NCBI RefSeq assembly: GCF_016908875.1
Contig: NZ_JAFBES010000010.1
Location: forward strand, 56,202 to 120,201
Direction: 5' to 3'
DNA from: Bacillus ectoiniformans
Lineage (GTDB): Bacteria > Bacillota > Bacilli > Bacillales > Domibacillaceae
DNA length: 64,000 nt
In this document: one piece after another, positions 34,723 to 44,130 of the stretch
Layout of the letters: each line of letters opens with the position of its first letter
How positions within the stretch are numbered: position 1 is the first letter of the stretch
Notes under the pieces: model-generated
What the model was told of the DNA's origin: nothing
The model's database searches: none
What the model saw: the letters and a program-made list of their open reading frames with translations, nothing else
Translations under genes and position numbers: made by a program

Positions 34723-35820
34723 TTACTGTGCAGCACTCTTTTTAATAAAGAGTTTAGGAAACACTTGCTGCATCCGCCTGTAGGTACGGCCATTCCAATA
34801 AAAAAAGTAACTAGTCGTGCCGCCTTTACGAATGACTTGTTTAGAAATTTTACGAATATCTTTTTGCCGAAATGCCTTTTCATCCGATAGATATACGCCT
34901 AACAATCCCCGGTTAACAAGCTTATGAAATCTTGAGTGAGGAAGGTTGGCCGTATAATGGTCGGCTTGCTGAATAAAATGATGTATTCTTTCAAGCAACT
35001 GCTGATCTCCTGGGTAATAGAAACAAAAATTCAGATCTCCGCCTTCTCGGTCTTCAGCTTGGTCAATTAAATAATCAAGCAGAATGTGAAGTCCTTGAAT
35101 ATAGGGAAAATAGCTGTCTCGAATCAGTTTGGCATAGTGCGGCTGAAAATCGTCTCGTAAACTGTAGGAAATCATACAAAAGATGCCGAGCGTAGAACCT
35201 GCACATGCGGAAAACTCGTACCATTCCATCTCTGGAAGGTTTTTCTGATGATCCGCAAACCATCCGATCAGTCTTGTTTCCCGTTCATCCGGCTTCACAT
35301 GTTTATGTATTTGCAAATCACAGTAGTATCTGCAGAGTTCTTGAAGATACGGTGCGGCCTGTGAGTATGGAGCAATAGACTGGAGAACGGATTGACAAGT
35401 TCGCACAAGCTGATTTAAATAACCGCCATCCTCTTGATCTTCTCTAAAACGATAGTATGAACGAATCGGTGCGTCAGGCACGATCGAGTCTTCCATCGCT
35501 TCATGAAGGGCGGCAAAATCTGCAGGATCAAGGGAGGTGCTTCGATCACATAGGTTATCCAAGTAATCACTAATGGTTTGATAGGCAACAATGAAACGGA
35601 TCGCCTCTTCTATTTTCGCTCCAGCGAGCAAGGCCAGCACTGCTCCGCCTTCGCAATGAAAGGTCTTATGTTCAATACTCGCTAAAGCTTGGCGGCGCAG
35701 TTCTTCATTGGGAATTTGCTCAGCTTTTATTTTCCAATGCTGAAGCTGGCTGTGAACTAACGGAAATACTTGCTTGTAAATCGCGTGCATTAAATGAAAC
35801 GGAGTAACAGGCACTGACAT
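34723..35820 (-). CDS. ytpB: Tetraprenyl-beta-curcumene synthase YtpB
   Basis: A 365-residue DUF2600/YtpB protein. In B. subtilis it cyclises heptaprenyl (C35) diphosphate to tetraprenyl-beta-curcumene, the precursor of sporulenes and related C35 terpenoids. The Asp-rich segment TISDYLDNLCDRS near residue 85 is the likely Mg-diphosphate site. Length is normal. The start is ATG 35820 behind GAGGTGATGAG, 12 bases after ytpA, so the two form an operon as in B. subtilis. Confidence 0.88.
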   Translation of the reverse strand: MSVPVTPFHLMHAIYKQVFPLVHSQLQHWKIKAEQIPNEELRRQALASIEHKTFHCEGGAVLALLAGAKIEEAIRFIVAYQTISDYLDNLCDRSTSLDPADFAALHEAMEDSIVPDAPIRSYYRFREDQEDGGYLNQLVRTCQSVLQSIAPYSQAAPYLQELCRYYCDLQIHKHVKPDERETRLIGWFADHQKNLPEMEWYEFSACAGSTLGIFCMISYSLRDDFQPHYAKLIRDSYFPYIQGLHILLDYLIDQAEDREGGDLNFCFYYPGDQQLLERIHHFIQQADHYTANLPHSRFHKLVNRGLLGVYLSDEKAFRQKDIRKISKQVIRKGGTTSYFFYWNGRTYRRMQQVFPKLFIKKSAAQ

Positions 35821-35832
35821 CTCATCACCTCA

Positions 35833-36639
35833 TTATTCAATCACATATCCCAAATGGCGCAGCTGATTTTCGACAAAGGTTTTTGCATATAAAAAGACTT
35901 CTTCTCTCTCAGGTTCATTAAAAATTTCATGATATAAATGCGGCCATTCTTTATAATGCATTTCCGATAAATCCAGCTGGTGAAACCACTTGCGTACAGC
36001 ACGTTTATCAACGACTTTATCTTCACCCGCCTGCATAATCAGCAACGGGATATCCGGTATGTCATCCGCCTTCAATCCTGCCGCCTTGATCGCAAGCAGT
36101 AATTCACGGTACCAGCGGACAGATACTTTATTAATATACAGACTGTCCGCCCGGTCGATTTCTAATACCTCTTCATTTCTTGTCACCATATCTACTGTTA
36201 ATCCCGTAGAAAACTTAAATGATGGCGCCAGCGTATTTAATCCATGAGACACGGCATTGACCATTTTTTTAGGCGTGTGAAGCATGCGCAGACACGGAGA
36301 AGATAAAATAACTCCCGCCGGCTCTAAGTCCATCTCCTGTAAAAGGCGGATAGTAATGAGCCCTCCCATGCTGTGTCCCAGCAGAAATACTGGCAGGTCA
36401 AACTGATAGGCTGCTTGCACCCAGTCTTTTACCTCTTGTATATATTCATTAAAAGAAGAGATATGTCCTCTTTTTGCTCGCGAAGTCATTCCTTGGCCTG
36501 GCAGATCTCCCATCACGACATGGAATCCTGCCTTACGCCACATCTCTATCAGCCATCCATATCGTCCGTGATGCTCCATGGCTCCGTGAACCATGACGAT
36601 GACTCCTTTTGCTTGTTTGTCTGTTTCCCACTTCCACAT
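35833..36639 (-). CDS. ytpA: Alpha/beta hydrolase, lysophospholipase YtpA
   Basis: A 268-residue monoacylglycerol lipase-like alpha/beta hydrolase. The nucleophile elbow GHSMGG (Ser near residue 89), the acid in MQAGEDKVVD and the His in HLYHEIFNE form the triad. B. subtilis YtpA is a lysophospholipase tied to the phospholipid antibiotic bacilysocin. The start is ATG 36639, 7 nt after GGAGGAGGA. The ATG at 36660 lies before that site and is rejected. First gene of ytpA-ytpB. Confidence 0.86.
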   Translation of the reverse strand: MWKWETDKQAKGVIVMVHGAMEHHGRYGWLIEMWRKAGFHVVMGDLPGQGMTSRAKRGHISSFNEYIQEVKDWVQAAYQFDLPVFLLGHSMGGLITIRLLQEMDLEPAGVILSSPCLRMLHTPKKMVNAVSHGLNTLAPSFKFSTGLTVDMVTRNEEVLEIDRADSLYINKVSVRWYRELLLAIKAAGLKADDIPDIPLLIMQAGEDKVVDKRAVRKWFHQLDLSEMHYKEWPHLYHEIFNEPEREEVFLYAKTFVENQLRHLGYVIE

Positions 36640-36682
36640 TTGCCATTCCTCCTCCGGCATCGTTCGTCTATTAGCCGATTGT

Positions 36683-36826
36683 TAAACGGCTGTTTCCGCT
36701 TTTCTTTGTCCAGCTCCATCAGCCAGACTCTCTGGTATAAGCCATCTCGCCTGTGTGGCTAAAAACGCCACCCTGCCGATCTGTCTTATCCCTCCCGAGT
36801 CTAAACGGCTGTTTCCGCTTTTCTTT
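36683..36826. repeat. 25-bp direct repeats bounding a REP-like intergenic element
   Basis: TAAACGGCTGTTTCCGCTTTTCTTT is present at 36683-36707 and again, identical, at 36802-36826, 119 bases apart. The first copy continues into GTCCAGCTCCATCAGCC, which resembles the intergenic repeat sequences with a TTTTCTTGTCCAGCTCC core scattered in some Bacillus genomes. The element fills the gap between divergent ytpA and ytoA. No protein is coded here. Confidence 0.7.
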
Positions 36827-36930
36827 TATTATACAAATGTTTCTCGGCAAGTTAAAATGATATGGAAGCTAATGATTTATTTAGGTATTTTGCCTGCTTT
36901 TATAAAATGTTGAAGGGAGCGTTTTTTTGT

Positions 36931-37452
36931 ATGATTTATCCTTTTAAAGACCACTTTCCACAAATCGCTGATTCTGCCTATGTCGCAGATTATGTAACGA
37001 TTACAGGTGATGTGAAGATTGGCGAAGAGTCGAGCGTCTGGTTTAATTCTGTGATTCGCGGAGATGTGGCACCCACGATCATAGGCAACAAGGTGAATAT
37101 TCAAGACAATTCAGTGCTGCACCAAAGCCCCAACAATCCGTTAATTATTGAAGACGAGGTAACCGTTGGGCATCAAGTCATTCTACATAGCTGCAAAATT
37201 AGAAAGAAAGCCTTAATCGGCATGGGCTCGATCATTCTTGATAATGCCGAAATTGGTGAAGGTGCTTTTATTGGGGCCGGCAGTCTAGTGCCTCAAGGAA
37301 AAATCATCCCACCAAACACCATGGCGTTTGGTCGTCCAGCTAAAGTGATCCGTCCCATTAACGAAGAGGATCGCCAAGACATGGAGCGCATCGCACGCGA
37401 ATATGCTGAAAAAGCTCAATACTACAAGTCTCTCCAAAAAGAGAATAACTGA
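36931..37452 (+). CDS. ytoA: Gamma-carbonic anhydrase-like hexapeptide protein YtoA
   Basis: A 173-residue left-handed beta-helix protein with hexapeptide repeats and a C-terminal helix. The family metal-ligand histidines appear in VLHQSPNNPLIIED and VGHQVILHSCKI. Members are gamma-class carbonic anhydrase homologues, and activity in YtoA is not proven. The start is ATG 36931 with GAAGGGAG upstream. The open frame extends to 36862 but without an SD. Followed by its own terminator and convergent with metK. Confidence 0.86.
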   Translation: MIYPFKDHFPQIADSAYVADYVTITGDVKIGEESSVWFNSVIRGDVAPTIIGNKVNIQDNSVLHQSPNNPLIIEDEVTVGHQVILHSCKIRKKALIGMGSIILDNAEIGEGAFIGAGSLVPQGKIIPPNTMAFGRPAKVIRPINEEDRQDMERIAREYAEKAQYYKSLQKENN

Positions 37453-37491
37453 CATACTCTACTTTTTCCCAAATTTCTCCGGAGTAGTCAC

Positions 37492-37526
37492 AAAAGCAGA
37501 ATTTCTTCTTTGAAACTCTGCTTTTT
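37492..37526 (+). terminator. Terminator after ytoA
   Basis: AAAAGCAGA and TTTC on the left pair with GAAA and TCTGCTTTT on the right, with a small internal mismatch, followed by T residues. Confidence 0.8.
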
Positions 37527-37540
37527 TGGTGCCACAAAAA

Positions 37541-37570
37541 AAACATCCCGGCTCATTGACCGGGATGTTT
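37541..37570 (-). terminator. Terminator after metK
   Basis: AAACATCCCGG (37541-37551) pairs perfectly with CCGGGATGTTT (37560-37570). Leftward transcription meets eight T residues. Confidence 0.92.
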
Positions 37571-37576
37571 CATTTA

Positions 37577-38776
37577 TTATTGGTTAGCTTGTTCTTTCAG
37601 TTTCGCAGCGATGTCTGTTCTTTCCCAAGGAAGATCGACATCTGTACGTCCGAAATGGCCATAAGCCGCTGTTTGTTTGTAAATTGGACGGCGAAGGTCA
37701 AGCATTTTGATGATGCCTGCAGGACGAAGGTCGAAGTTTGTGCGGATTAATTCCACTAGAACTTCTTCCGATACCGTTCCTGTGCCAAATGTATCAACGG
37801 CGATTGATACTGGCTGCGCTACACCAATGGCATAAGCAAGCTGCACTTCACATTTGTCAGCTAGTCCTGCTGCAACGATGTTTTTCGCTACATAGCGAGC
37901 TGCATAGGCTGCTGAACGGTCAACTTTTGTTGGATCCTTACCGGAGAATGCGCCTCCGCCATGACGTGCATAGCCGCCATACGTATCAACAATAATTTTA
38001 CGGCCAGTTAAACCGGCATCTCCTTGAGGTCCGCCAATAACGAAACGGCCTGTTGGATTAATAAAGAATTTAGTATCACCGTCAATTAATTCCTTAGGAA
38101 CAACTGGATCGATGACGTATTCGCGAACATTACGCTGAATTTGCTCCAGCGTAGCTTCTGGGTGATGCTGAGTAGAAATAACGATCGTATCCACTCGAAC
38201 TGGTTTATTGTCTTCATCATATTCAATCGTAACCTGAGTTTTACCGTCTGGACGCAAGTAAGGAAGGATTTCTTCTTTACGAACTTCAGTTAAACGGCGA
38301 GAAAGCTTGTGCGCCAATGAAATCGGAAGCGGCATAAGCTCTTTCGTTTCATTACAAGCAAATCCGAACATAAGACCTTGGTCTCCTGCGCCGATCGCTT
38401 CAATTTCTTCATCACTCATTTTGCCTTCACGCGCTTCAAGAGCCACGTTTACACCGGCAGCGATATCCGCTGATTGTTCATCAATGGATGTTAACACACC
38501 GCAAGTTTCAGAATCGAATCCGTATTTCGCGCGTGTATAACCAATTTCTTTAACTGTTTCGCGGACAATCTTAGAAATATCTACATAAGAAGATGTAGTA
38601 ATTTCTCCAGCGACTAGCACTAAGCCCGTTGTTACGGATGTCTCAGCTGCCACACGGGCATTGGCATCCTTTGCAAGAATTGCATCAAGTATTGCATCGG
38701 AAATCTGATCACAGATTTTATCCGGATGTCCTTCAGTTACTGACTCTGAAGTAAAAAGGCGACGTTGTTTTGTCAT
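37577..38776 (-). CDS. metK: S-adenosylmethionine synthetase
   Basis: A 399-residue MetK making SAM from methionine and ATP. The motifs [15 protein letters not shown] near residue 14, [10 protein letters not shown] near 129 and [16 protein letters not shown] near 272 are intact. The start is ATG 38776 behind AAGGAGGAAG. The gene sits under a SAM-I riboswitch, giving direct product feedback on transcription, and is followed by its own terminator. Order ytoA-metK-pckA matches B. subtilis except for local inversions of strand. Confidence 0.97.
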   Translation of the reverse strand: MTKQRRLFTSESVTEGHPDKICDQISDAILDAILAKDANARVAAETSVTTGLVLVAGEITTSSYVDISKIVRETVKEIGYTRAKYGFDSETCGVLTSIDEQSADIAAGVNVALEAREGKMSDEEIEAIGAGDQGLMFGFACNETKELMPLPISLAHKLSRRLTEVRKEEILPYLRPDGKTQVTIEYDEDNKPVRVDTIVISTQHHPEATLEQIQRNVREYVIDPVVPKELIDGDTKFFINPTGRFVIGGPQGDAGLTGRKIIVDTYGGYARHGGGAFSGKDPTKVDRSAAYAARYVAKNIVAAGLADKCEVQLAYAIGVAQPVSIAVDTFGTGTVSEEVLVELIRTNFDLRPAGIIKMLDLRRPIYKQTAAYGHFGRTDVDLPWERTDIAAKLKEQANQ

Positions 38777-38875
38777 TTAACTTCCTCCTTAATAATTGAT
38801 CAACTAATTGAACAATTGTCCATTTCAAACAATTTGCAACGGTACTCATTTCCCTAGGTCACTTCATAAAAAAAA

Positions 38876-39045
38876 TAAAAACCCCTCCTGTTAAAAAGAG
38901 AGGAAAGGTTTGTGTGTTCTACATAGGCCTTTCACTCTTATCGTTCAAGGTTGTCCCTTGCTCCAGGTTAGCACCGTTGCTTATGCAAGCAGGTTGCTGG
39001 GTTTCATAGGGCCTGTCCCTCCACCAACTCAGGATAAGAGTATCC
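38876..39045 (-). ncRNA. SAM-I (S-box) riboswitch of metK
   Basis: On the minus strand the P1 arms CTCTTATC (39040-39033) and GATAAGAG (38942-38935) enclose the S-box core GGAGGGACAGGCCC, GAAACCCAGCAACC and GCACGGTGCTAA-like segments (ACGGTGCTAACCT here). A terminator with CCTC/GAGG and AACC/GGTT arms and a T-rich tail ends near 38876. SAM binding should favour termination and shut off metK. Confidence 0.95.
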
Positions 39046-39057
39046 GTTCAAGGTATC

Positions 39058-39086
39058 ATCATACGGAATTCGTCGAATGATGTCAA
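39058..39086 (-). promoter_or_regulatory. metK promoter
   Basis: -35 TTGACA (39086-39081), 17-base spacer, -10 TATGAT (39063-39058). Start predicted near 39051, just before the riboswitch P1 stem. Confidence 0.82.
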
Positions 39087-39228
39087 CCTATAAATATAGT
39101 TTTCATTAATTTCCTTTTTGCTCTATGGTCAGTAAAACACCATATAATTAGAAGAAACTCACTCTGGCACTTGTAACCGTTCACAGAAAATGAAAGAATG
39201 AAAAAAAACAAAAGAAAAAACGATGAAT

Positions 39229-39260
39229 AGTATAGACTAATCATCCAAATGTGTTATACT
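39229..39260 (+). promoter_or_regulatory. pckA promoter with probable CcpN operator
   Basis: TGTGTTATACT (39250-39260) fits every position of the published CcpN consensus TRTGHYATAYW as I recall it, and its last six bases TATACT form the likely -10. A weaker match in the other orientation (9 of 11, 39229-39239) overlaps the -35 area. In B. subtilis CcpN represses pckA and gapB on glycolytic carbon, so the same control is likely. Confidence 0.62.
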
Positions 39261-39325
39261 AATTCTTGAGTAAATGAGATCATATAAAAACAATCTAAAT
39301 TTTAATAAAGGATGGTTACTAAATT

Positions 39326-40912
39326 ATGAATTCTGTAAGCGTTTCTACTGAAATTATGGAACTTTTAAACGGTTCTAATGTAAATATGCAGCCTTCAGTA
39401 CCAACATTGGTAGAAAAGGTGTTAAATCGCAACGAAGGGATCCTGACTGCATCTGGAGCCGTTCGTGCGGAAACAGGCAAATATACAGGACGTTCCCCTA
39501 AAGACAAATTCATTGTTGAAGAATCATCTGTTAAAGATAAAATTGACTGGGGTCCGGTAAACCAGCCGATTTCTGAGCAGGCTTTTGATCAATTATACAC
39601 TAAAGTGATTAGCTATTTAAAAGAAAAAGAAGAACTTTTTGTATTTAAAGGATTTGCAGGGGCAGATAAGAGCCACCAATTGCCAATTCAAGTGATTAAT
39701 GAATACGCATGGCATAACCTTTTTGCCCACCAGCTGTTCATTCGCCCTACAGAAGAAGAGCTAAAAGATCATCAAGCAGGATTTACGATTATTTCTGCAC
39801 CAAACTTTAAAGCAGACCCGGCAGTTGACGGAACGAATTCTGAAACATTTATCATTGTTTCATTTGAGCGCCGCATCGTTCTTATCGGGGGTACAGAATA
39901 TGCTGGTGAAATGAAGAAATCGATCTTCTCAGTGATGAACTTCCTTCTTCCTGAAAACGATATTTTATCTATGCACTGTTCAGCAAACGTTGGCTATGAA
40001 GGAGATGTTGCTTTATTCTTCGGTCTTTCCGGAACTGGTAAAACAACGCTTTCTGCTGATGCAAACCGCCGCTTGATCGGTGATGACGAGCACGGCTGGT
40101 CTTCTAACGGTGTATTTAATATTGAAGGCGGCTGCTATGCTAAATGTATCGGACTTTCTTATGAAAAAGAGCCGCAAATTTTCGATGCCATCCGCTTCGG
40201 TTCTGTACTTGAAAACGTGGTAGTTGACGAAGATTCACGCCTTCCTGATTACAATAGCAATGAATTGACGGAAAATACACGTGCGGCATACCCGCTTCAA
40301 GCGATCGACAATATCGTAGATCCTAGCGTAGCTGGACATCCAAATACAATCATCTTCCTTACAGCTGATGCATTTGGCGTCTTGCCTCCAATCAGCAAAT
40401 TAACAAAAGAACAAGCTATGTACCATTTCTTAAGCGGCTATACGTCTAAATTAGCTGGTACTGAGCGTGGAATCACTTCCCCTCAAGCGACATTCTCTAC
40501 TTGCTTCGGCTCTCCATTCCTTCCGTTAGCAGCTACTCGTTATGCTGAAATGCTAGGAAAGAAAATCGATGAGCACAATGTTCAAGTATTCCTTGTGAAT
40601 ACTGGCTGGACTGGCGGAGAGTATGGAGTTGGAAACCGTATGAAGCTTGCCTACACTCGCGCAATGGTACAAGCAGCGCTTGAAGGTGAATTAAATAATG
40701 TTGAAACGTACACGACGAAAACATTCGGTTTAAAGATTCCAGTTCACGTTCCTGGTGTTCCTGATGAAGTCTTAATCCCTCGCAAGGCTTGGGCGGACGA
40801 AGATGAATTTATGGAAAAAGCAAATGAACTGGCAAGTAAATTCCGTGAAAACTTCAAAAAGTTCTCTGATGTTCCATCTGAAATCGTTGAACTTGGCGGA
40901 CCGATTGGTTAA
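39326..40912 (+). CDS. pckA: Phosphoenolpyruvate carboxykinase (ATP)
   Basis: A 528-residue ATP-type PEPCK converting oxaloacetate and ATP to PEP and CO2, the entry step of gluconeogenesis. The P-loop [11 protein letters not shown] near residue 235, the metal/substrate site EGGCYAK and the early GRSPKDKF motif are all present. Monocistronic: own promoter with a CcpN-like site upstream and a strong terminator downstream. It would support growth on the acids handled by the island. Confidence 0.97.
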   Translation: MNSVSVSTEIMELLNGSNVNMQPSVPTLVEKVLNRNEGILTASGAVRAETGKYTGRSPKDKFIVEESSVKDKIDWGPVNQPISEQAFDQLYTKVISYLKEKEELFVFKGFAGADKSHQLPIQVINEYAWHNLFAHQLFIRPTEEELKDHQAGFTIISAPNFKADPAVDGTNSETFIIVSFERRIVLIGGTEYAGEMKKSIFSVMNFLLPENDILSMHCSANVGYEGDVALFFGLSGTGKTTLSADANRRLIGDDEHGWSSNGVFNIEGGCYAKCIGLSYEKEPQIFDAIRFGSVLENVVVDEDSRLPDYNSNELTENTRAAYPLQAIDNIVDPSVAGHPNTIIFLTADAFGVLPPISKLTKEQAMYHFLSGYTSKLAGTERGITSPQATFSTCFGSPFLPLAATRYAEMLGKKIDEHNVQVFLVNTGWTGGEYGVGNRMKLAYTRAMVQAALEGELNNVETYTTKTFGLKIPVHVPGVPDEVLIPRKAWADEDEFMEKANELASKFRENFKKFSDVPSEIVELGGPIG

Positions 40913-40922
40913 TAGGCAGCAC

Positions 40923-40971
40923 AACACAAAAAAGAAGCAGCGATTTCATTCGTTTGCTTCTTTTTTGTGTT
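40923..40971 (+). terminator. Bidirectional terminator after pckA
   Basis: A perfect 17-base stem: AACACAAAAAAGAAGCA (40923-40939) with TGCTTCTTTTTTGTGTT (40955-40971). Shared by the convergent ytmB gene. Confidence 0.93.
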
Positions 40972-40990
40972 TAATTTAATAGCTTGTCCT

Positions 40991-41233
40991 TTAGTTCGTC
41001 GAATTTAATGAAATAAGCTTATATGTAATCACTGTGCTGTCTTTTTCCCAGACAATCTTTTCAATGACAGCTGTACCGCTTACATCGCTGTCTTTTGTTT
41101 TATAGACACCAATCGGAATATCAATCGGATATAGACGATAACCGGTCTTAGTGAGAGCAAACACATTCTCTTCTTTACGTTCTTCCTTCCCTTTTGTCAC
41201 GATCATTGTATTTAATTCTAGTGGCATACCCAT
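40991..41233 (-). CDS. ytmB: YtmB, conserved DUF2584 protein
   Basis: An 80-residue protein beginning MGMPLELNTMIVTKGKEERKE. Pattern, length and place between pckA and ytmA match B. subtilis YtmB (DUF2584). It is soluble and beta-rich, with no catalytic motif. The start is ATG 41233 behind AAGGAGG. Function unknown. Confidence 0.82.
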   Translation of the reverse strand: MGMPLELNTMIVTKGKEERKEENVFALTKTGYRLYPIDIPIGVYKTKDSDVSGTAVIEKIVWEKDSTVITYKLISLNSTN

Positions 41234-41266
41234 GCCATCCCCTCCTTCATTTGCCTTTCTTTTATC

Positions 41267-42073
41267 CTACCATGAGTTGTGCTGGTTTTTCATCCACTTA
41301 CATAGGTCAGAAACAATTTTTCTATTAATTGCAGGCGGGAAATAGTGAGTATATTGATCAAAATACCAAGTATCCACTGGATGATTCAGTTGGTTTAACC
41401 GCTTTTCTAACCGGTAAGCGTGTTCAGCCGATACATTCGTATCTTTCACCCCGTGAATGATCAAGACAGGCGCTTTTAACTCCTCTAAAAAGAACAAAGG
41501 CGTCCGCCATTGATATTGCTCTGCCACCTTATTAGGGCTGCCTCCAATGACCCGTTTCATCATCCTTCTAAGATCCACTCTTTCTTCATAAGTGAGAAAC
41601 ATATCAGACACACCGCCCCAGGTTACAATAGAAGCGGCCTCCGGTTTTTCAATAGCGGTCAGCAAGGCCATTACCCCGCCTCTTGAAAAGCCAAAAATAT
41701 GGATCATCTGGCTGTTGCTGCGCGGATGAGCCTTCAATAGTTCATAGGCTGAAAAGGCGTCTTCCCTATCGTCACCGGCAAAATCTTCATTTCCTTCTCC
41801 ACCTTGATTTCCTCTGTAAAATGGCGCAAATACTATAAATCCTTCTGAAGCAAATTGGGCAATTCTTGCTGGACGCACCATTCCCACATTTTTTATACCG
41901 CCCCTTAAGTAGAGAAAGCCGGCATAACAATCTCCCTCAATAGGTTCTGCTAACAATCCCTTTACTTTTAACCCCCCTGAATCATATGTAACAAGATGCA
42001 TCCGGACCTCGGGATGAGGCGACGGAAATCGAATGGATTGTATAATCGAAGAATGCCACTTGATCGTTCTCAT
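41267..42073 (-). CDS. ytmA: Alpha/beta hydrolase YtmA (prolyl oligopeptidase-like)
   Basis: A 268-residue alpha/beta hydrolase of the S9-like group. Nucleophile elbow GFSRGG near residue 128, Asp in IIHGVKDTNVS and His in DQYTHYFPP make a plausible triad. Placement between ytmB and ytkD matches B. subtilis YtmA. Substrate unknown. The start is ATG 42073 behind GGTGATTGA. Confidence 0.84.
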   Translation of the reverse strand: MRTIKWHSSIIQSIRFPSPHPEVRMHLVTYDSGGLKVKGLLAEPIEGDCYAGFLYLRGGIKNVGMVRPARIAQFASEGFIVFAPFYRGNQGGEGNEDFAGDDREDAFSAYELLKAHPRSNSQMIHIFGFSRGGVMALLTAIEKPEAASIVTWGGVSDMFLTYEERVDLRRMMKRVIGGSPNKVAEQYQWRTPLFFLEELKAPVLIIHGVKDTNVSAEHAYRLEKRLNQLNHPVDTWYFDQYTHYFPPAINRKIVSDLCKWMKNQHNSW

Positions 42074-42103
42074 TCAATCACCACGCTTCAAAAAAGTGTT
42101 GGA

Positions 42104-42577
42104 TTAAATCCAATGATGCTGCTGAAGAAAAGATAAAGTTCTTTCTACTACTTCATCTTTCATCAAGAAACTGAATTCTTTTCCTTTTCGTTTTTCCAGC
42201 AAGTTTTCTTTAAACAAAACGGGGCCATTGGTTTCCAAATAATGTTCTTTTCTTTCTATATTCCCCGCTTCTGCAAAAAAAATCGCTTTGACAAAAGGTT
42301 TTTCGGGACGATCAACGTAATATTCTCCTATAAAATCTATTTTCGTAAGAATGGCGCCGGTTTCTTCATATACTTCTCGCACAGCTGCCTCTTCAAGAGA
42401 TTCTCCTGCTTCTACTTTTCCTCCAGGAAATTCAAGTCCCCGAATCGGATGATGCGTCAGCAGCCATTGATCAGAGAATCGGCAAAACACCAACACATGT
42501 TTTGCCGATTCAGAAAAAGCTTGGCGATGAAAGGCCAGCTTCACTGTAAGATTGTTTTCATCTTTAAATTCAAACAT
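42104..42577 (-). CDS. ytkD: NUDIX nucleoside triphosphatase YtkD
   Basis: A 157-residue NUDIX hydrolase. The box GGKVEAGESLEEAAVREVYEETG fits GX5EX7REUXEEXGU. B. subtilis YtkD cleaves (d)NTPs including oxidised 8-oxo-dGTP and has been described as an antimutator and an RNA 5'-pyrophosphohydrolase-like enzyme. The start is ATG 42577 behind GGGAGAG. The upstream ATG at 42595 lacks an SD. Confidence 0.87.
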   Translation of the reverse strand: MFEFKDENNLTVKLAFHRQAFSESAKHVLVFCRFSDQWLLTHHPIRGLEFPGGKVEAGESLEEAAVREVYEETGAILTKIDFIGEYYVDRPEKPFVKAIFFAEAGNIERKEHYLETNGPVLFKENLLEKRKGKEFSFLMKDEVVERTLSFLQQHHWI

Positions 42578-42623
42578 AGGCTCTCCCTGATTCATTAATT
42601 TTTATCTCTATTATACCCTTGTC

Positions 42624-42935
42624 TTAAAGGCCCCACATACCTTTTATATGCTCTTTTGCTTCATCATCCCCAAGTTCATAAATCATTTCATAAATCTGTT
42701 TCATATTCCCATCATACCCATCGTTTTGCCGATCGTAATGATATTGGACATACGGAACATGAGCGCGAAAGAAGTTTTGCCATTCGACGGAATAATTCGC
42801 ATCAAATAATTCTCTCAAAGCCGTAATTTCTTCATCATTCGCATAAATTTTGAAATTCCAAGGAGAATCAGTCGCTCTTCTCATGATTTCACCATTGCCA
42901 ACCTGGATATAATAGGCATTTTTTTCCTCATTCAT
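42624..42935 (-). CDS. Small acidic conserved protein of unknown function
   Basis: A 103-residue soluble acidic protein, start ATG 42935 with AGGAGG 8 nt before. Residues DANYSVEWQNFFRAHVPYV.YHYD and the C-terminal IYELGDDEAKEHI look like a widely distributed Bacillus protein that databases often loosely label hydrolase. I see no catalytic motif that supports that label. Confidence 0.7.
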   Translation of the reverse strand: MNEEKNAYYIQVGNGEIMRRATDSPWNFKIYANDEEITALRELFDANYSVEWQNFFRAHVPYVQYHYDRQNDGYDGNMKQIYEMIYELGDDEAKEHIKGMWGL

Positions 42936-43112
42936 TCCTTTCACCTCCTGCTCTTGATTGATTTTAGGTTGCCCTCCGAAGATGAAAATTAATGAATGAC
43001 AGCTGCATTATTTTAAATATTATAAATAAAGTTATGGTTTATCTATCACTTTTAGGGTATAAATTGTATATAGGGTCTCGGGAGAAATTTCATTAACAAA
43101 GGAGTGAGTTGC

Positions 43113-43361
43113 ATGAAATTAGTTGATGAGCTGTTTGAGATTTACCGGGGGAGGCTTCAAGGAACGGAAGAAGACCTTGACATGATTACACTAGCCGTTC
43201 TAGAGCAGCTGTCGCATGAGGATATCTTAGGGGTAATAAAAGAACTGAGTGAAGAAGAGCTGCATTATTTTTTCCGGGTGTATTTATTCGAAGCTTTAAA
43301 AGAAAAGTTTGACACAGAAGAAACCAAGCAAAATCGCCCTTCGAAAAATCTTTTTCATTAA
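43113..43361 (+). CDS. Small acidic helical protein (DUF6154-like)
   Basis: An 82-residue protein starting at ATG 43113 with AAAGGAG 8 nt upstream. In-frame GTG 43104 is too close to that site. The sequence MKLVDELFEIYRGRLQGTEEDLDMITLAVLE is mostly helical and acidic, and I believe it matches the DUF6154 group of Bacillus proteins. Convergent with the YjfB-like gene across a shared terminator. Function unknown. Confidence 0.65.
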   Translation: MKLVDELFEIYRGRLQGTEEDLDMITLAVLEQLSHEDILGVIKELSEEELHYFFRVYLFEALKEKFDTEETKQNRPSKNLFH

Positions 43362-43382
43362 TCATACATACAGACTAACTGA

Positions 43383-43417
43383 AAACAGGATGCTCTTAAA
43401 CTTAGGGCATCCTGTTT
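43383..43417. terminator. Bidirectional terminator between convergent small genes
   Basis: AAACAGGATGC (43383-43393) pairs with GCATCCTGTTT (43407-43417). A-rich before and T-rich after, at the 3' ends of two convergent genes. Confidence 0.83.
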
Positions 43418-43420
43418 AGC

Positions 43421-43603
43421 TTATCCTTTTAAATCAATTCCAGCACCTTTATAGGGATGTGGAGCCGGAGGAGATTTAGGCAAAGAATCCATCATTGTGA
43501 TCGCTTGAGCCGTTTGTGTAGCCATTTGGCTTTTGAGCAAATTCATACTTAGCGTTTGCTGAAGTTCCGCTACTTGCTTACCCATCATTGCAGAAAGTTC
43601 CAT
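43421..43603 (-). CDS. YjfB-family putative motility-associated protein
   Basis: A 60-residue protein starting at ATG 43603 behind AAAAGGGGG. It has a helical N-terminal half (MELSAMMGKQVAELQQTLSM) and a C-terminus rich in Pro and Gly. This is the pattern of the YjfB family, labelled putative motility protein in Bacillus because of SigD-type regulation. The label is from family memory. No flagellar genes lie near. Confidence 0.68.
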   Translation of the reverse strand: MELSAMMGKQVAELQQTLSMNLLKSQMATQTAQAITMMDSLPKSPPAPHPYKGAGIDLKG

Positions 43604-43653
43604 GATTATTCCCCCTTTTCTATATTTTATCAAACTTAAACATAAATGACATT

Positions 43654-43684
43654 AAAACAAGGACTGAGTTCGCCAGCCCTTGTT
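43654..43684 (-). terminator. Terminator after dps
   Basis: AAACAAGG and CCTTGTTT arms flank a 15-base loop. The leftward 3' side reads CCTTGTTTTAATG. Confidence 0.72.
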
Positions 43685-43689
43685 TCTTC

Positions 43690-44130
43690 TTATTTTCCTA
43701 AGAAAGATTTAAGCATCCATACATGCTTTTCAAGTCCTTGGTGAATAGATAATAGCATATCGCCAGTTGTTTCATCGCTGACTTCTGCTGCTAAATCCAT
43801 CGCTTCTTTTAACTCTTTAATCAATACAGTAAAGTCATCGACAAGAGACTGAACCATTTCTTCAGCAGATTCCTTGCCCTCTGCTTCTTTAATGGAAGCC
43901 AAGTCCAGTGATTCTTTCAGCGTGGCCACAGGCTCTCCTTCAAGGGCTAATAACCGTTCAGCCAGTTCATCTATATGAACGCCAGCTTCCGTGTAAAATT
44001 CTTCAAACTTCACATGGAGTGCAAAGAATTGAGGTCCTTTCACAAACCAATGATAATTATGTAATTTCGTATATAGTACGGTCCAGTTTGCAATTTGCTT
44101 ATTGACACTGTTAATTAATTTTTTAGACAT
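43690..44130 (-). CDS. dps: Dps family DNA-binding ferritin-like protein
   Basis: A 146-residue Dps mini-ferritin. The intersubunit ferroxidase residues H27, H39, D54 and E58 are all present ([29 protein letters not shown]). It forms 12-mers that store iron and protect DNA from peroxide. Start is ATG 44130 behind AGGAGGAG. Position before ytzI and yidD matches B. subtilis dps (ytkB), a general-stress gene. I did not find a clear SigB promoter by eye. Confidence 0.93.
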   Translation of the reverse strand: MSKKLINSVNKQIANWTVLYTKLHNYHWFVKGPQFFALHVKFEEFYTEAGVHIDELAERLLALEGEPVATLKESLDLASIKEAEGKESAEEMVQSLVDDFTVLIKELKEAMDLAAEVSDETTGDMLLSIHQGLEKHVWMLKSFLGK

